Shown here: positions 21,618 through 30,495 of the stretch, in pieces | Layout of the letters: each line of letters starts with the position of its first letter | How positions within the stretch are numbered: position 1 is the stretch's first letter | DNA from: Chara braunii | Lineage: Eukaryota > Streptophyta > Charophyceae > Charales > Characeae | Direction: 5' to 3' | Length of the DNA: 36,804 nt | Assembly (NCBI GenBank): GCA_003427395.1 | Contig: BFEA01000057.1 | Location: 130,326-167,129, forward strand | Made by a program: the position numbers and the translations under genes | The notes under the pieces: generated by a model | Databases searched by the model: none | Seen by the model: only the letters and a program-made list of their open reading frames with translations | Told to the model about the DNA's origin: nothing

Positions 21618-22271
21618 ATGAACAGGACCAGGGAAGGAGGAAGCAACAGGAAAAAGCGAAAGATGGAATTTGGAAATGAAAACGACAGCACTGCCATTAA
21701 CAGGCCTACTAGGGAACAAGCAACAAGACAGGCTGGGGAGTCAAGTTCCAGAAAAAGGAATTTGTATGTGGGATTTGACTTCAACTTGGTTGTGAACAGA
21801 GGGGGAAGGAAGCAAGGGACCAGGGGACCCTCTCCCCTGAGAGAGGGGAACCGATAGTTCTCCCATCTGACAGTGACACCAGTAGTGAGGAGGATGGGAT
21901 CCTAGCGAAGAGGCAGAGGATGAAAGAAGAAGAGCCCAAGGAGGTCATACACCTCAGCAGTGAGGGGCAAGAACATGAGGTCACAACACCCACAAAGGAA
22001 GTTCGGGCAGGGGGGGAGGACCCAGGTGAGGAGAAGGACAAATGGATAAGAGAGTTCAGGCGATCTTGACTGGTTCGATCAATGGGCCAGTATTATGCGG
22101 TATGAGTGGGCAATGAAAGGGAAGGAAAAACTGAGCAGAGGAGAGGATATAGCGCCAATAACATTTTTCACAAAAGACACACTCCTACAATTGCAAAGGA
22201 CAAAGAGAAAGATGCAGCAAGAGATCGACAATTGTGCAAGGGAGGCTCGACACAGGGCAACTGGGCAGTAA
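21618..22271 (+). pseudogene. Third ORF downstream of integrase, unidentified, frameshifted
   Basis: Pieces in different frames form a plausible single protein of about 215 residues. The N-terminus has a basic cluster NRKKRKM (possible nuclear signal). A middle acidic/serine stretch EPIVLPSDSDTSSEEDGI is followed by AKRQRMKEEEPKEVIHL, and after a frameshift near 22068 the end reads DWFDQWASIMRYEW, then a charged, probably helical TKDTLLQLQRTKRKMQQEID and a stop at 22269-22271. No CCHC knuckle, protease or chromodomain is present. Position after integrase is that of extra ORFs (env-like or antisense-type) in some plant Gypsy elements, but I do not recognise the family and assign no function. 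Confidence 0.5.
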
Positions 22272-22344
22272 AGGGGTAGTAGCCATAACAGTGAATAGTT
22301 AGTAGGGAGGGCTGGTACCTGGGCAGGCAGAACTGTCATTTTGA

Positions 22345-22680
22345 ACTTTGCATTTGAACTTTCCGAGAATGGACTACAACGGGACATTTTCGTATTTGGG
22401 ATCGCCAAGGACTGGGTAATTAGTGCTACTTTGCATAAGTAGTTGCTTCTTCAGAAGGACGTCAGGACCGATCAGCTTGAGACTAGGATCATGAAAGACT
22501 GGAAGGGAAGAGAGGGGAGGACCTAGATGAGACAAGTCTCTAATGTTGCTTTTGCATTCGAATTTGGCTTCTCTTTTTTGGGAAAAACCGCGACAAAGTT
22601 GCTCTTTGAACTGGGGAAGTAAAAACAGGGACTAGGTAGCCAGTGCTAATTTGCATAACTACTTGCTCCTTTGGAAATGC
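22345..22680 (+). repeat. Imperfect direct duplication of about 120 bp
   Basis: GGACTGGGTAATTAGTGCTA with CTTTGCATAAGTAGTTGCTT (about 22410-22450) recurs as GGACTAGGTAGCCAGTGCTA with ATTTGCATAACTACTTGCTC (about 22630-22675). No function is evident. Confidence 0.7.
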
Positions 22681-23209
22681 GGGGATCTTGGGTGGTGAGA
22701 GACGAACAAGGAATGATTGACTTTGTTTTGGTAAAGGGCGAGAGTGTGTGAATTGTTGAGATTGAAGAAAGTCTATGGCAAAGAGTTTCCTTTTGAATGT
22801 GCAACCCTGCTCGAATGAGTCATGATATGAGTTTCTGAGAGAGGTTAGGGGACCTATGAGTAAAGAGGCATGAAGAATCCTCTTCCCTAGGAGCCTAATC
22901 CAACCGGTCCCGGATAAGTCAAGAACAACAAGAGGCATGAGAGGACAGAGAGAGGGAGAAAACAGTGATGACACTCACCCCCTTCACTATGGTTGAACGA
23001 CCGGGTGGGCTAGTGCTGCTTAGGGTTGCGAGCCTCAATTCGAGCACTAGACACTAAGTCGAATGTATGTATGGACATGAGAATGATGATTCACACGAGA
23101 CAAAAGGCAAAGGCATGCGTAAAACCCAAGAGATGGCCACCTTCTAACCTCTGAGACAGAGACAGGATCCGTGTCCTCGAAGCCCACCCCCTCGGGCGCT
23201 AATAATGGA

Positions 23210-23399
23210 AATGGATAAAGATGACCCTAACCAGGTTGTCCGATGAAAATGGATAAGGATGACCCTAACCAGGCTGTCCGATGAAAATGGATAAGGATGA
23301 CCCTAACGAGGCTGTCCGATGGAAATGGATAAGGATGACCCTAACGAGGCCGACCGATTGAAATGGATAAGAACGACCCTAACCAGGTTGTTCGGAATG
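23210..23399 (+). repeat. 38-bp tandem repeat, five units
   Basis: Units begin AATGGATAAG at 23210, 23248, 23286, 23324 and 23362, an exact 38-bp period with few substitutions. GACCCTAACCAGG and a following GTC can form a small bulged hairpin (GAC/GTC and CCT/AGG), but support from covariation is weak. Confidence 0.95.
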
Positions 23400-23479
23400 G
23401 CCCCTGACAAGGGTCATTCTTTGGAATTGGCACTGGGGTCCCCTTGCATGATTGTCTGAGATGGATGAGATTAAGAAGA

Positions 23480-23710
23480 GCTGAGCTTTGGAAAGGATAT
23501 TGGACTCGACCTTGGAAAAGATATTCGACTCGGCCTTGGAAAGGATATTGGACTCAGCTTTGGGAAGGATATTGGACTTAGCCTTGGAAGAGATATTGGA
23601 TTGAGCCTTGGATTTGGATTGAGCATTGAAACTGGATTGAGCATTGAAATTGGATTGGGCATTGAACTTGGTTTGAGCGTTGGACTTGAATTGAACACCG
23701 GAACTGGATG
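23480..23710 (+). repeat. Tandem repeats of 24-30 bp passing into 18-bp units
   Basis: CTTGGAAAGGATATTGGACT-like units occur six times, then shorter ATTGAAACTGGATTGAGC-like units four to five times. The complementary strand gives a serine/proline/asparagine repeat frame (23752-23471) that is a by-product. Confidence 0.9.
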
Positions 23711-24651
23711 AGCATTGGAAATTTCATTGCATAAACAGGGGACCCTAGGCAACTTGAAATGGACTTGGAAACAACATGGAAATGGTTTTTCTCTTTCTTT
23801 TAGTCCTTGACCTCAACAAGAGGGGGATACCGGTGCTTACACCGCGACCTCAAGACCTCTATCCCTTAAAGGAAAACGTCTCATCGCGGCATGTTCCCCT
23901 TGTAAGGGCATGCGCTTTAAAGGACCAAGGCACCTACCACTTGGATCAGTGCGGGACGTCCGGAACTGACCCCGACAATGAGCTCTAGTCGGGGAGTTCA
24001 AATTGCGCCTCGTGTTGAGAGCCTAAATGTCAAAGGGTGAGAGAACCAAATGGGCGAGAGAGTCATTCTTATTCTAGTCTATTTCGCTACTCTCCAACCA
24101 CACGCCATACCATAGAAGGGTGGCATGACCGCTTGGGTCGGACCTTGGCTGCCCGCACTAAGTTGGGCGGCACTGTCCAAGGCGAGGGGCCGGGCGAGGT
24201 AGCGGGTGGAGGCCGCCACCACCACGGGGCACTGACACTGCCCTGCCGGAACATTACAACCGTTTCGGGACTAATTGCGAGGTCTTTGTAACAGCACTCG
24301 CGGACTAATAGAGAGCCCCAACTCTCTTGAAAGGAAGAGGCCGGATCCAGAAAACTACCACTCGGGATGAATGATTCGCGAGGAAAGCTCTTACGGCTAG
24401 ACGAGGCCCTAGGAGGTTTGGACTGGACCTACCTGCCAGATATGAGGAAAAACCTTAGTATTGGCGCTCGCCACAAAATAGAAAAAGGTCGGATCGAGTA
24501 GGAGGATGAAGCGGATGGGCTTGTGTCCTTGACTGCGGTCAGCGGGCCACAGGTCTGCGTACCTCCGAGTGAGAACAAGTCGCGCGATGGGGACATCGCG
24601 TTTTAAGTGGGGGGAAGGTGTACCATCTACCAATGAAAGCGCATGAAAAAG

Positions 24652-24870
24652 ACTTGTGCAATTGACTTTGTATGGGCCTGAGAAAAGGGGGTCTGGCAAG
24701 ATGCCCAGGGCAGAAAATAACTTGTGTAATTGGCTTTGCATGGGCCTATGAAAGGGGTCTGGCAAGAGGTCCAGAGCAGAAAAGACTAGAGCAAGTGACT
24801 TAGTATGAACTTGAGAAAGGAGTCTAGCAAGACTTGTATAATTAACTTTGCATGGACCCGAGAAAGGGAC
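24652..24870 (+). repeat. Four diverged tandem units, 45-70 bp
   Basis: ACTTGTGCAATTGACTTTG, TATGGGCCTGAGAAA and GTCTGGCAAGA recur from about 24652, 24721, 24787 and 24832. In the second unit TCTGG and CCAGA flank CAAGAGGT as a small hairpin. Confidence 0.8.
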
Positions 24871-25114
24871 TGTTAGGCTGGGAAATTGATGAATAATTGG
24901 CCTACATGGGCTCGAAAAGAAGGTCTGACAAGGTGACTAGGAAATAGATGTACGAGGGATGTACTGAGCATTGCACATGGAAAATCAATTAAGTAGAGGG
25001 CACGAAAGGACAAAGGGTGATATGCATGCGAAATCGGCAGGACATGAGAAAGGCCGGGTATATCACCTGGGGGAAATGTATGGGGATTGGGCAAGCCTGA
25101 ACTTCTGGGAAGGG

Positions 25115-25497
25115 TAACGGGAAAATATGGATTGCACGGGTCGAAAGACCCGAAGGAAATTAGTATCGAAAACTTGGATTGCACGGGCCGAAAGACCCGA
25201 AGGAAAGAAGTATTGAAAACATGGATTGCACGGGTCGAAAGTCCCGAAGGAAAGAAGTATTGAAAACATGGATTGCACAGGCCGAAAGACTCGAAGGAAA
25301 GAAGTATTGAAAACATGGATTGCACGGGCCGAAAAACCCGAAGGAAAGAAATATTGAAAACATGGATTGCACGGGCCGAAAGACCGGAAGGAAAGAAGCA
25401 TTGAAAACATCGGTTGCACGGGCCGAAGGATCCGAAGGAAAGCGGACTTGAAAACATGGATCGCACGGGCCGAAGGACCCTGACGAAATGGGTGTTG
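25115..25497 (+). repeat. Exact 47-bp tandem repeat, eight units, GAAA-capped hairpin
   Basis: Units start ATTGCACGG (or a one-base variant) at 25131, 25178, 25225, 25272, 25319, 25366, 25413 and 25460, with no indel. The first unit has CGGGTC-GAAA-GACCCG, a perfect 6-bp stem with a GNRA tetraloop; most others keep CGGG/CCCG and GAAA or GAAG. Because 47 is not a multiple of three, all three minus frames cycle through the repeat and stay open (25676-24873, 25596-25063, 25591-25160), giving artificial FLRVFRPVQSMF-type repeats. Confidence 0.95.
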
Positions 25498-25756
25498 AGG
25501 ATGATGGTAACCGAAAACGAACCTGGCCGGCACGAGATGAGAAAAGAGAAGCCCGAAGAAGAATCCCTTGACTCCCCATACCCTCCTCCACCGCAAGGGC
25601 GGAAAACTAAAGAAAACCCTGAGAAAAAAATGGAAAAGGACAAAAAGAACCCTGGCAAGCTAACTAACTGTCTCACCCCACCCCCTCTTACCCTCTCTCT
25701 ACCACTCCAGAATCCCTATTGACTAAGGATTGGTGCGCAATGAGAACATCGTGAAT

Positions 25757-25770
25757 GAGTGGGGGGAATG
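25757..25770 (+). promoter_or_regulatory. Polypurine tract (second-strand primer)
   Basis: GAGTGGGGGGAATG lies immediately before TGTCGGGACC at 25771. A purine run touching an LTR 5' end is the expected plus-strand priming site of LTR retroelements and fixes the plus orientation of this element. Confidence 0.7.
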
Positions 25771-26335
25771 TGTCGGGACCGGTGATTCCCGAATGACTTC
25801 CCGTCACTCAAGAAACTGTATATGGCCTGTTTGTGCACAACAGAGAAAGTCGGAGGCAAGGAGGAGGGAAGAATCGAAGATGTAGGCACAGACACTTGGG
25901 ATCTAGAGGCTTCCCGGAGTCGCTAGGGCCATAGAACCGTGAGGAAATTAACGGAATAGGAGGTGGCAAAGGACCGCAAGAAAATCATAAACGCGACCCT
26001 TCCCCCGAAAAGGAGAAGGACTGCCGGAAAAGTAGTGTCGTAAGATGTGTACCACAGGGAGAAAAGAAATCAGGAAAATTGAAAAGATTAGTCGGGTCAG
26101 GAGGGCCGCCGGGATGCGATGCCAAGTGGGCCAGAGGGCCATGAGCGGGTGAGGAGCCACAGCAAGAAGAGCGGTGCACGGGACAAGAAAATGACAAAGA
26201 GGGGAGGTCGCCACAAGGCGGAAAAAATACAATGGTACCGGGGACCACCGGCGGGCCAAACACCTGCGGGACCGCTGGCAGGACTAACACCGGGAACTAG
26301 CGCGGGACTAGTGTCAGGGACCACACGAGACTAAG
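25771..26335 (+). mobile_element. 3' LTR of the plus element, truncated
   Basis: Begins TGTCGGGACC (or TGTGTCGGGACC from 25769), a typical plant Gypsy LTR start, directly after a polypurine tract. It continues about 565 bases, with GC-rich imperfect repeats of the type CGGGACC...GGACTA at 26238-26332, until sequence in the opposite orientation takes over near 26336. No matching 5' LTR is in the window, since the element's left part is missing beyond 8860. No TATA box or terminal CA could be fixed. Confidence 0.6.
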
Positions 26336-26930
26336 TAAAAAAAGTCCCAAGCGTGAGTTGTCACCGGTCGACTAGGACGCATCCCACTCACCACTTGTTA
26401 CACCACCCTTAAAACATAAAAATTAAAATGCACACACACACACGAAACAACACAAAAACATTCTTAGTCCCTTTTGTAACTATCCCATAACCTTCCGACG
26501 TGGAAAAATCGGATAGGCGACACTCGCGAGGTTTAGATTAAAAACCACGTGGATGCAGGGTCTTCTCACATTGACCAGCAATGCATGCTTACGCAAGCGG
26601 TCGCAACAATGGTGCACTATATAGTACCCAAACTCATGCGGTCCTCGTTATTCTCGAGGGTCGCAATTGACACTCAAGTGTCGGCTGACACACTCCTTGA
26701 GGGGTTGATCTCTCGACGCTAGACAACCGCCGAGTGTGGTTGAGAACCACACCCTGTTCTGCACCCTGCGGAGAGTGGGTGGCACACATGTTCATACATG
26801 TGGTGGCAATCGTCTCTTATTGCCCTGGAGACCAGCTTTATCATCCAGGTCCTGGAGAGAACTCAAGGGATTTGACTTTGGCAGTTGTTATGGACTACAA
26901 CGTCCAACTATAAAAACTATAAAAAGCAAA
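26336..26930 (-). repeat. Partial second copy of the LTR-like unit's distal part
   Basis: On minus, from about 26930 (GTTGGACGTTGTAGTCC) to 26336 (CGCTTGGGAC), this repeats the part of the unit also found at 27960-27385 and at 19676-20095 (plus). It carries the same GACACTCAAGTGTC palindrome (26669-26682; partner 27724-27737), but the last 380 bases of the unit are missing. A CA microsatellite lies at 26431-26443. It sits just downstream of the complete copy II, so it may be a local duplication or a relic of an older insertion. Confidence 0.65.
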
Positions 26931-26981
26931 GGGTAAAATGAGTTCTCCCTTCTCTCTCAAGTCATAATTCGTTTAACTCTT

Positions 26982-26993
26982 GCGCAAATACCA
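26982..26993 (-). promoter_or_regulatory. Weak primer-binding-site candidate
   Basis: On minus, TGGTATTTGCGC lies 6 bases after the end of the LTR-like unit at 27000. It matches 9 of 12 bases of TGGTATCAGAGC, the site complementary to plant initiator-Met tRNA. It would make copy II a 5' LTR for minus-strand sequence to its left. The match could be chance. Confidence 0.3.
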
Positions 26994-27589
26994 CAATAGG
27001 TCGTGCGGACACTCGACGTTGTCGAGTCCCGGCCACGTCACGCAGAAGTGGGTCTGTTCCTTTGTCGCGAATATACATGGAGCTTCCGCAAGCCGCTCCG
27101 ACAGAGTGCGCCATCCATACCTCTCGCGAGCCCCTACGACAGGATAGGGCCTATGCGAGGCATGACTTACCTCCACCTTGTACCCACCTTGTGGGAGCTG
27201 TCACCACCCTTCGTTGGGCGTATCCGCGCCGAGCTACCAGTCCACAATACGAAAGCTAATCAGGTGCAATCGCAGAGGTGGACCAGCCGAGGGCGTTTCT
27301 CGTACGCTGTAGCATAGGGGGTACGCGTGGTATTACGCCTCTATTGGACCCGCACGCGAACCGACATCATGGGGGGTTGAGGTCCCAAGCGCGACTTGTC
27401 GCCGGTTGACTAGAACACATCCCACACTCCACGCGCTCATCACTCTAAAGAACATAAAAACAAAAACAGGCACACATACATATACACGAAAGGACACAAA
27501 ACAAACAACGCGCCAACACTCCTACTCCCTTAGTAGCCATCCCATAACTCTCTGACGCGGAAATCGGATAGACGTCGCGCGCGAGACTT

Positions 27590-27599
27590 TTGTATAAAA
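27590..27599 (-). promoter_or_regulatory. Putative LTR TATA box, copy II
   Basis: On minus TTTTATACAAAAG lies next to CTCGCGCGCGACG, at the position equivalent to TTTATATAAG at 19982 in the plus unit. Confidence 0.4.
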
Positions 27600-28071
27600 C
27601 CGTGCGGACGCAGGGCTAAATCATATCAACTAGCAACGCATCAATACGCAGGCAATCACGATGATGATGTACTATGTAGTGCCCATAATCAAGCGGTCCC
27701 TCGTGGATCCGAGTACCACTAATGACACTCAAGTGTCAGACTCGAAGTACCGTGAAGGTTTACCCCTTCACAATATTGCACAACTGAAGGAATAGCCGTG
27801 CGGCCTTCGTGGCACCTCCGACCTTTAGGCTGAGTGTCTCGGCAAGCAGGGCAAATACGCTCTGCGTGGGGGGAGATCCCTTCCCTGCAGAGCCTAGGAC
27901 TTGGGATGTCCTGGACAAGGACCTTGAATCCCGGCCCAGGACCAACGTCCAACTAAGAAAATTTTTAGGAAGCATACAACAAATAGAGGGGTTTTCTTTC
28001 CTTTCTCAGCCTCAACCCAGTTAAACCCTTAAGTGTGGGCCCCTCGGGCCACGCGGACACCATATATAGGT

Positions 28072-28075
<4 letters not shown>

Positions 28076-28103
<28 letters not shown>
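28076..28103. repeat. TA microsatellite (left)
   Basis: Clean (TA)n running directly into the hammerhead-like core. Absent from the equivalent place in the plus unit (about 19530-19600). Confidence 0.97.
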
Positions 28104-28138
28104 GATGAGTCGGTGAAACTCCGACGAAACAGTTTGTC
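28103..28138 (+). ncRNA. Hammerhead ribozyme-like core, minimal type, one core change
   Basis: The sequence TGATGAG (28103-28109) is followed by a perfect 5-bp helix II, GTCGG/CCGAC (28109-28113 and 28121-28125), with a 7-base loop. CGAAAC comes next (28125-28130), then a 3-bp helix III (A-U, C-G, A-U) around a GTT loop, ending in the cleavage triplet GTC (28136-28138). All expected core bases are present except position 3, which is A instead of the C that pairs with G8. Helix I does not form, since the left strand is the TA microsatellite. Short-helix-III hammerheads are known from Penelope-like elements and other repeats. It is antisense to the LTR-like unit around it. Probably a relic, unless the base next to the microsatellite is a sequence error. 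Confidence 0.55.
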
Positions 28139-28203
28139 ACGGCCCCTCTTTTGTTGTCCTCTTCTCCCTATCTGCCTACGGTTTACCGGGCAGTTCTATT
28201 TGA

Positions 28204-28205
<2 letters not shown>

Positions 28206-28240
<35 letters not shown>
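28206..28240. repeat. TA microsatellite (right)
   Basis: Second clean (TA)n. With the left tract it brackets about 100 bases that include the hammerhead-like core. Confidence 0.97.
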
Positions 28241-28244
<4 letters not shown>

Positions 28245-28638
28245 GGGAATAAGTATGTGACGATCACTTCTCACAATCTTTGTGGGACTCCTCACAGCCA
28301 TATATATATGTGTGTGATCGAAGATACTCAAATCCAAAATCCGGACCACAGAACATACCTTCAATCACATCAAAAAGTCGACAAAAAATCCACGCACTAC
28401 ACGGAGTCCACTTCAACCAATCTCTATACTCATACCCCTCGCTTTAGTCATGCAAGCCCCATCCCTTGTCCAACCAACCATAATTAAATACTAAGTACCT
28501 TTGTCAAATGGTTATTCAAAAAACGATCCGGATGAAAACCTAAATAAAATAATAAAAATCACCAGGGCTAAAGCCTTTTCGGTTGATTGTTGAGGATGAA
28601 TTGGAGTTGAGTCGTAAATCGACGAATCGGCAACCGAC

Positions 28639-28678
28639 CTGTTATCAGTGATAACAGAAGGTGATCCTTGTAGGATCA
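28639..28678 (-). other. Two adjacent perfect hairpins, copy II
   Basis: On minus: TGATCCT-ACA-AGGATCA (28678-28662) and CTGTTATC-ACT-GATAACAG (28657-28639). They correspond to 19096-19135. The outermost pair of the first hairpin changed from C-G to T-A on both arms. Confidence 0.75.
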
Positions 28679-28939
28679 AGTAGAATCTAGTTCTGATTTC
28701 GAATCAAATGTTCAAGAGGACCTGTAACACAAAACAGACCTATCCCAAACTAAATCTATGAGTCCAAATCGAGAGTAATCTTCATATCACGATTTCACAA
28801 AGAATCGTTCAACTTAATTAATCTTGAGTCTGTCCCTAAGTCAGTGCCTAATGAAAGATAGACCCTGGTAGAATCCCGTCTATACAAAGTGGATTTTCAG
28901 GATTCCCACCTGTCAAAATATAATCTAAGTCCTCTAAAT

Positions 28940-29465
28940 TAAGAAAATTCCGACAGCGCTTCCCGTAAGAAAAGTGTCTTATTAGAATTTATAATAACTC
29001 AAATATGAAAACAAAAACCATCTGTAACTTAAAAAAGTCAAAATTTGTCCAATTCTCTGAATTAGTAAAAATTTGGGCAGCACTTCCTTCAGAAAGGTAG
29101 ACTTCCCAGATTTATACTCAGTCAGATATGAACTCATAAACTAAACCTGAGTTCAAGTAAGACAAAATTTAACTAACTCCGTAGATTTGAAAAAAATTCG
29201 GCAGTGCTTGCTGTAGAGAAAGTGTTATTCGAAGATTTATACAAAACTCAGTTCAGAATCTAAAATGACTTTGACTTCTCAAGGACTAATTTTGTTTAAC
29301 TCCCTGAATTTGCAAAACTTTTGGCAGCACTCCCTTTAGAAAAGGAGGTTTATAAGATTTTCACTAAGCCAAAAAGTCAGAAAAACTGGACCCTGAAAAA
29401 GATAAAGTCTGACTAACTCCTTGGTTTTGTAGAAATTACGGCATCGCTTCCCGTAGAGAAAGTGA
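28940..29465 (-). repeat. Five units of the second hairpin motif, copy II
   Basis: On minus, cores near 29455 (TACGGGAAGCGATGCCGTAA), 29340 (AAAGGGAGTGCTGCC), 29215 (ACAGCAAGCACTGCCG), 29095 (AAGGAAGTGCTGCCC) and 28970 (ACGGGAAGCGCTGTCGG), spaced 115-130 bases. They are sisters of the three units at 18556-18835; unit number has changed between copies. Confidence 0.8.
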
Positions 29466-29784
29466 CTTACCAAGATTTATGCAAGCCCAAGTCTAATAAA
29501 AGATCTTCGAAAATGCATAAATTGACCTCAGTAAAAGAAACTTAACTCTGAAAATGGAGGAACTGAAACTAACTTCTATGACTCTACCACATGGCGAGCA
29601 ACTAAAGCAACTACCTATCAAATCGAAACTCAGACTAAGAAGTGGTTGCACTCAGTCACATGCAGACCAAACCACAAAGGTTTAGTACTCTCACCATCCC
29701 TAAAGTCAAACTTATCAAACAATAGTCCATCGCCTCTCAATGATTTATCCCTTCATACCCAACTTACATAGGGCATAAAGCCCG

Positions 29785-30495
29785 ACCACCCAAACTTATG
29801 GAACATGTTTAGCTCAGCCATGGAGTATACACAAACACAGGGCACAACAATTTTTCTCTTCTTTGGGCATGTGACTAGGCCACCTTAGTCGCCCCGAACT
29901 GTTTAAGTATTCAAGATTTATATAATTATCTGCACTTAGTCTTTTCAAGGTAGCATATAACTGAACCGATCATCTGTAGCTCAAGATTCAGTTTTCCCCT
30001 TCGTACCACAAGTTTATTCTCAATTAGTACTCTCTTCAGTTGGTCATAAGCTATAGTCAGACCACCCAAACTTATGGAACTCTGTCTGACTGGCATATTC
30101 ATAGATAGAATAATAGTAAGATATAGCCAGGCTATAAACTTCTGGTTTCAGCATGTGCGTGGCGTTGGACCAAGACCACCCAAACTTATGGAACATGTTT
30201 TGACCCTCAGCCTGGTTCATTTCTCTTAAAACCAAAGCAGGAAGAGGCTGAGCCACCTAAACTTATGGAACATGCTCAGACCTCCTCGTTCCGAAACTAA
30301 AGAAACTGACAGAAACCCAAAGTAAACAAGGTGACCAAGCCACCCAAACTTATGGAACATGATTGGCCCCTGAAACTTAGTCACAGTCAACCCTCTCAAT
30401 TCAGAGCAACCAGACCACCCAAACTTATGGAACATCTCTGGTTCTCTAGGCAATTCAAAATAAACATAGCACTGGGCCTCCCCAAACTTATATAG
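29785..30495 (-). repeat. Array of 6-7 covarying hairpins with TAAGTT loop, copy II
   Basis: On minus each unit reads TTCCA-TAAGTT-TGGGTGG with pairing flanks that differ per unit: AACCAGA/TCTGGTT (30450-30408), GGCCAA/TTGGTC (about 30370-30335), CTGAGC/GCTCAG (about 30275-30245), GGTCAA/TTGGTC (about 30205-30165) and GTCAGAC/GTCTGAC (about 30090-30053). One unit near 29790-29825 pairs poorly and another near 30480 is degenerate. Relative to the plus array the inner stem changed from CTG/CAG to CCA/TGG, two compensatory pair changes fixed in all units, while the TAAGTT loop stayed. Confidence 0.85.

Larger units (their letters stand above)
22272..25756 (+). other. Long 3' region of the plus element, no gene
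   Basis: About 3.5 kb between the third ORF and the polypurine tract. Open frames are short or are by-products of tandem repeats. It is made largely of repeat arrays described separately. The stretch 23760-24640 holds no repeat or gene I can name. Confidence 0.55.

Noticed and set aside
24873-25676. Repeat protein of 267 codons (FLRVFRPVQSMF-type) on minus
   Set aside because: All three minus frames are open across the 47-bp non-triplet repeat, so the openness comes from base composition of the repeat and not from coding selection.
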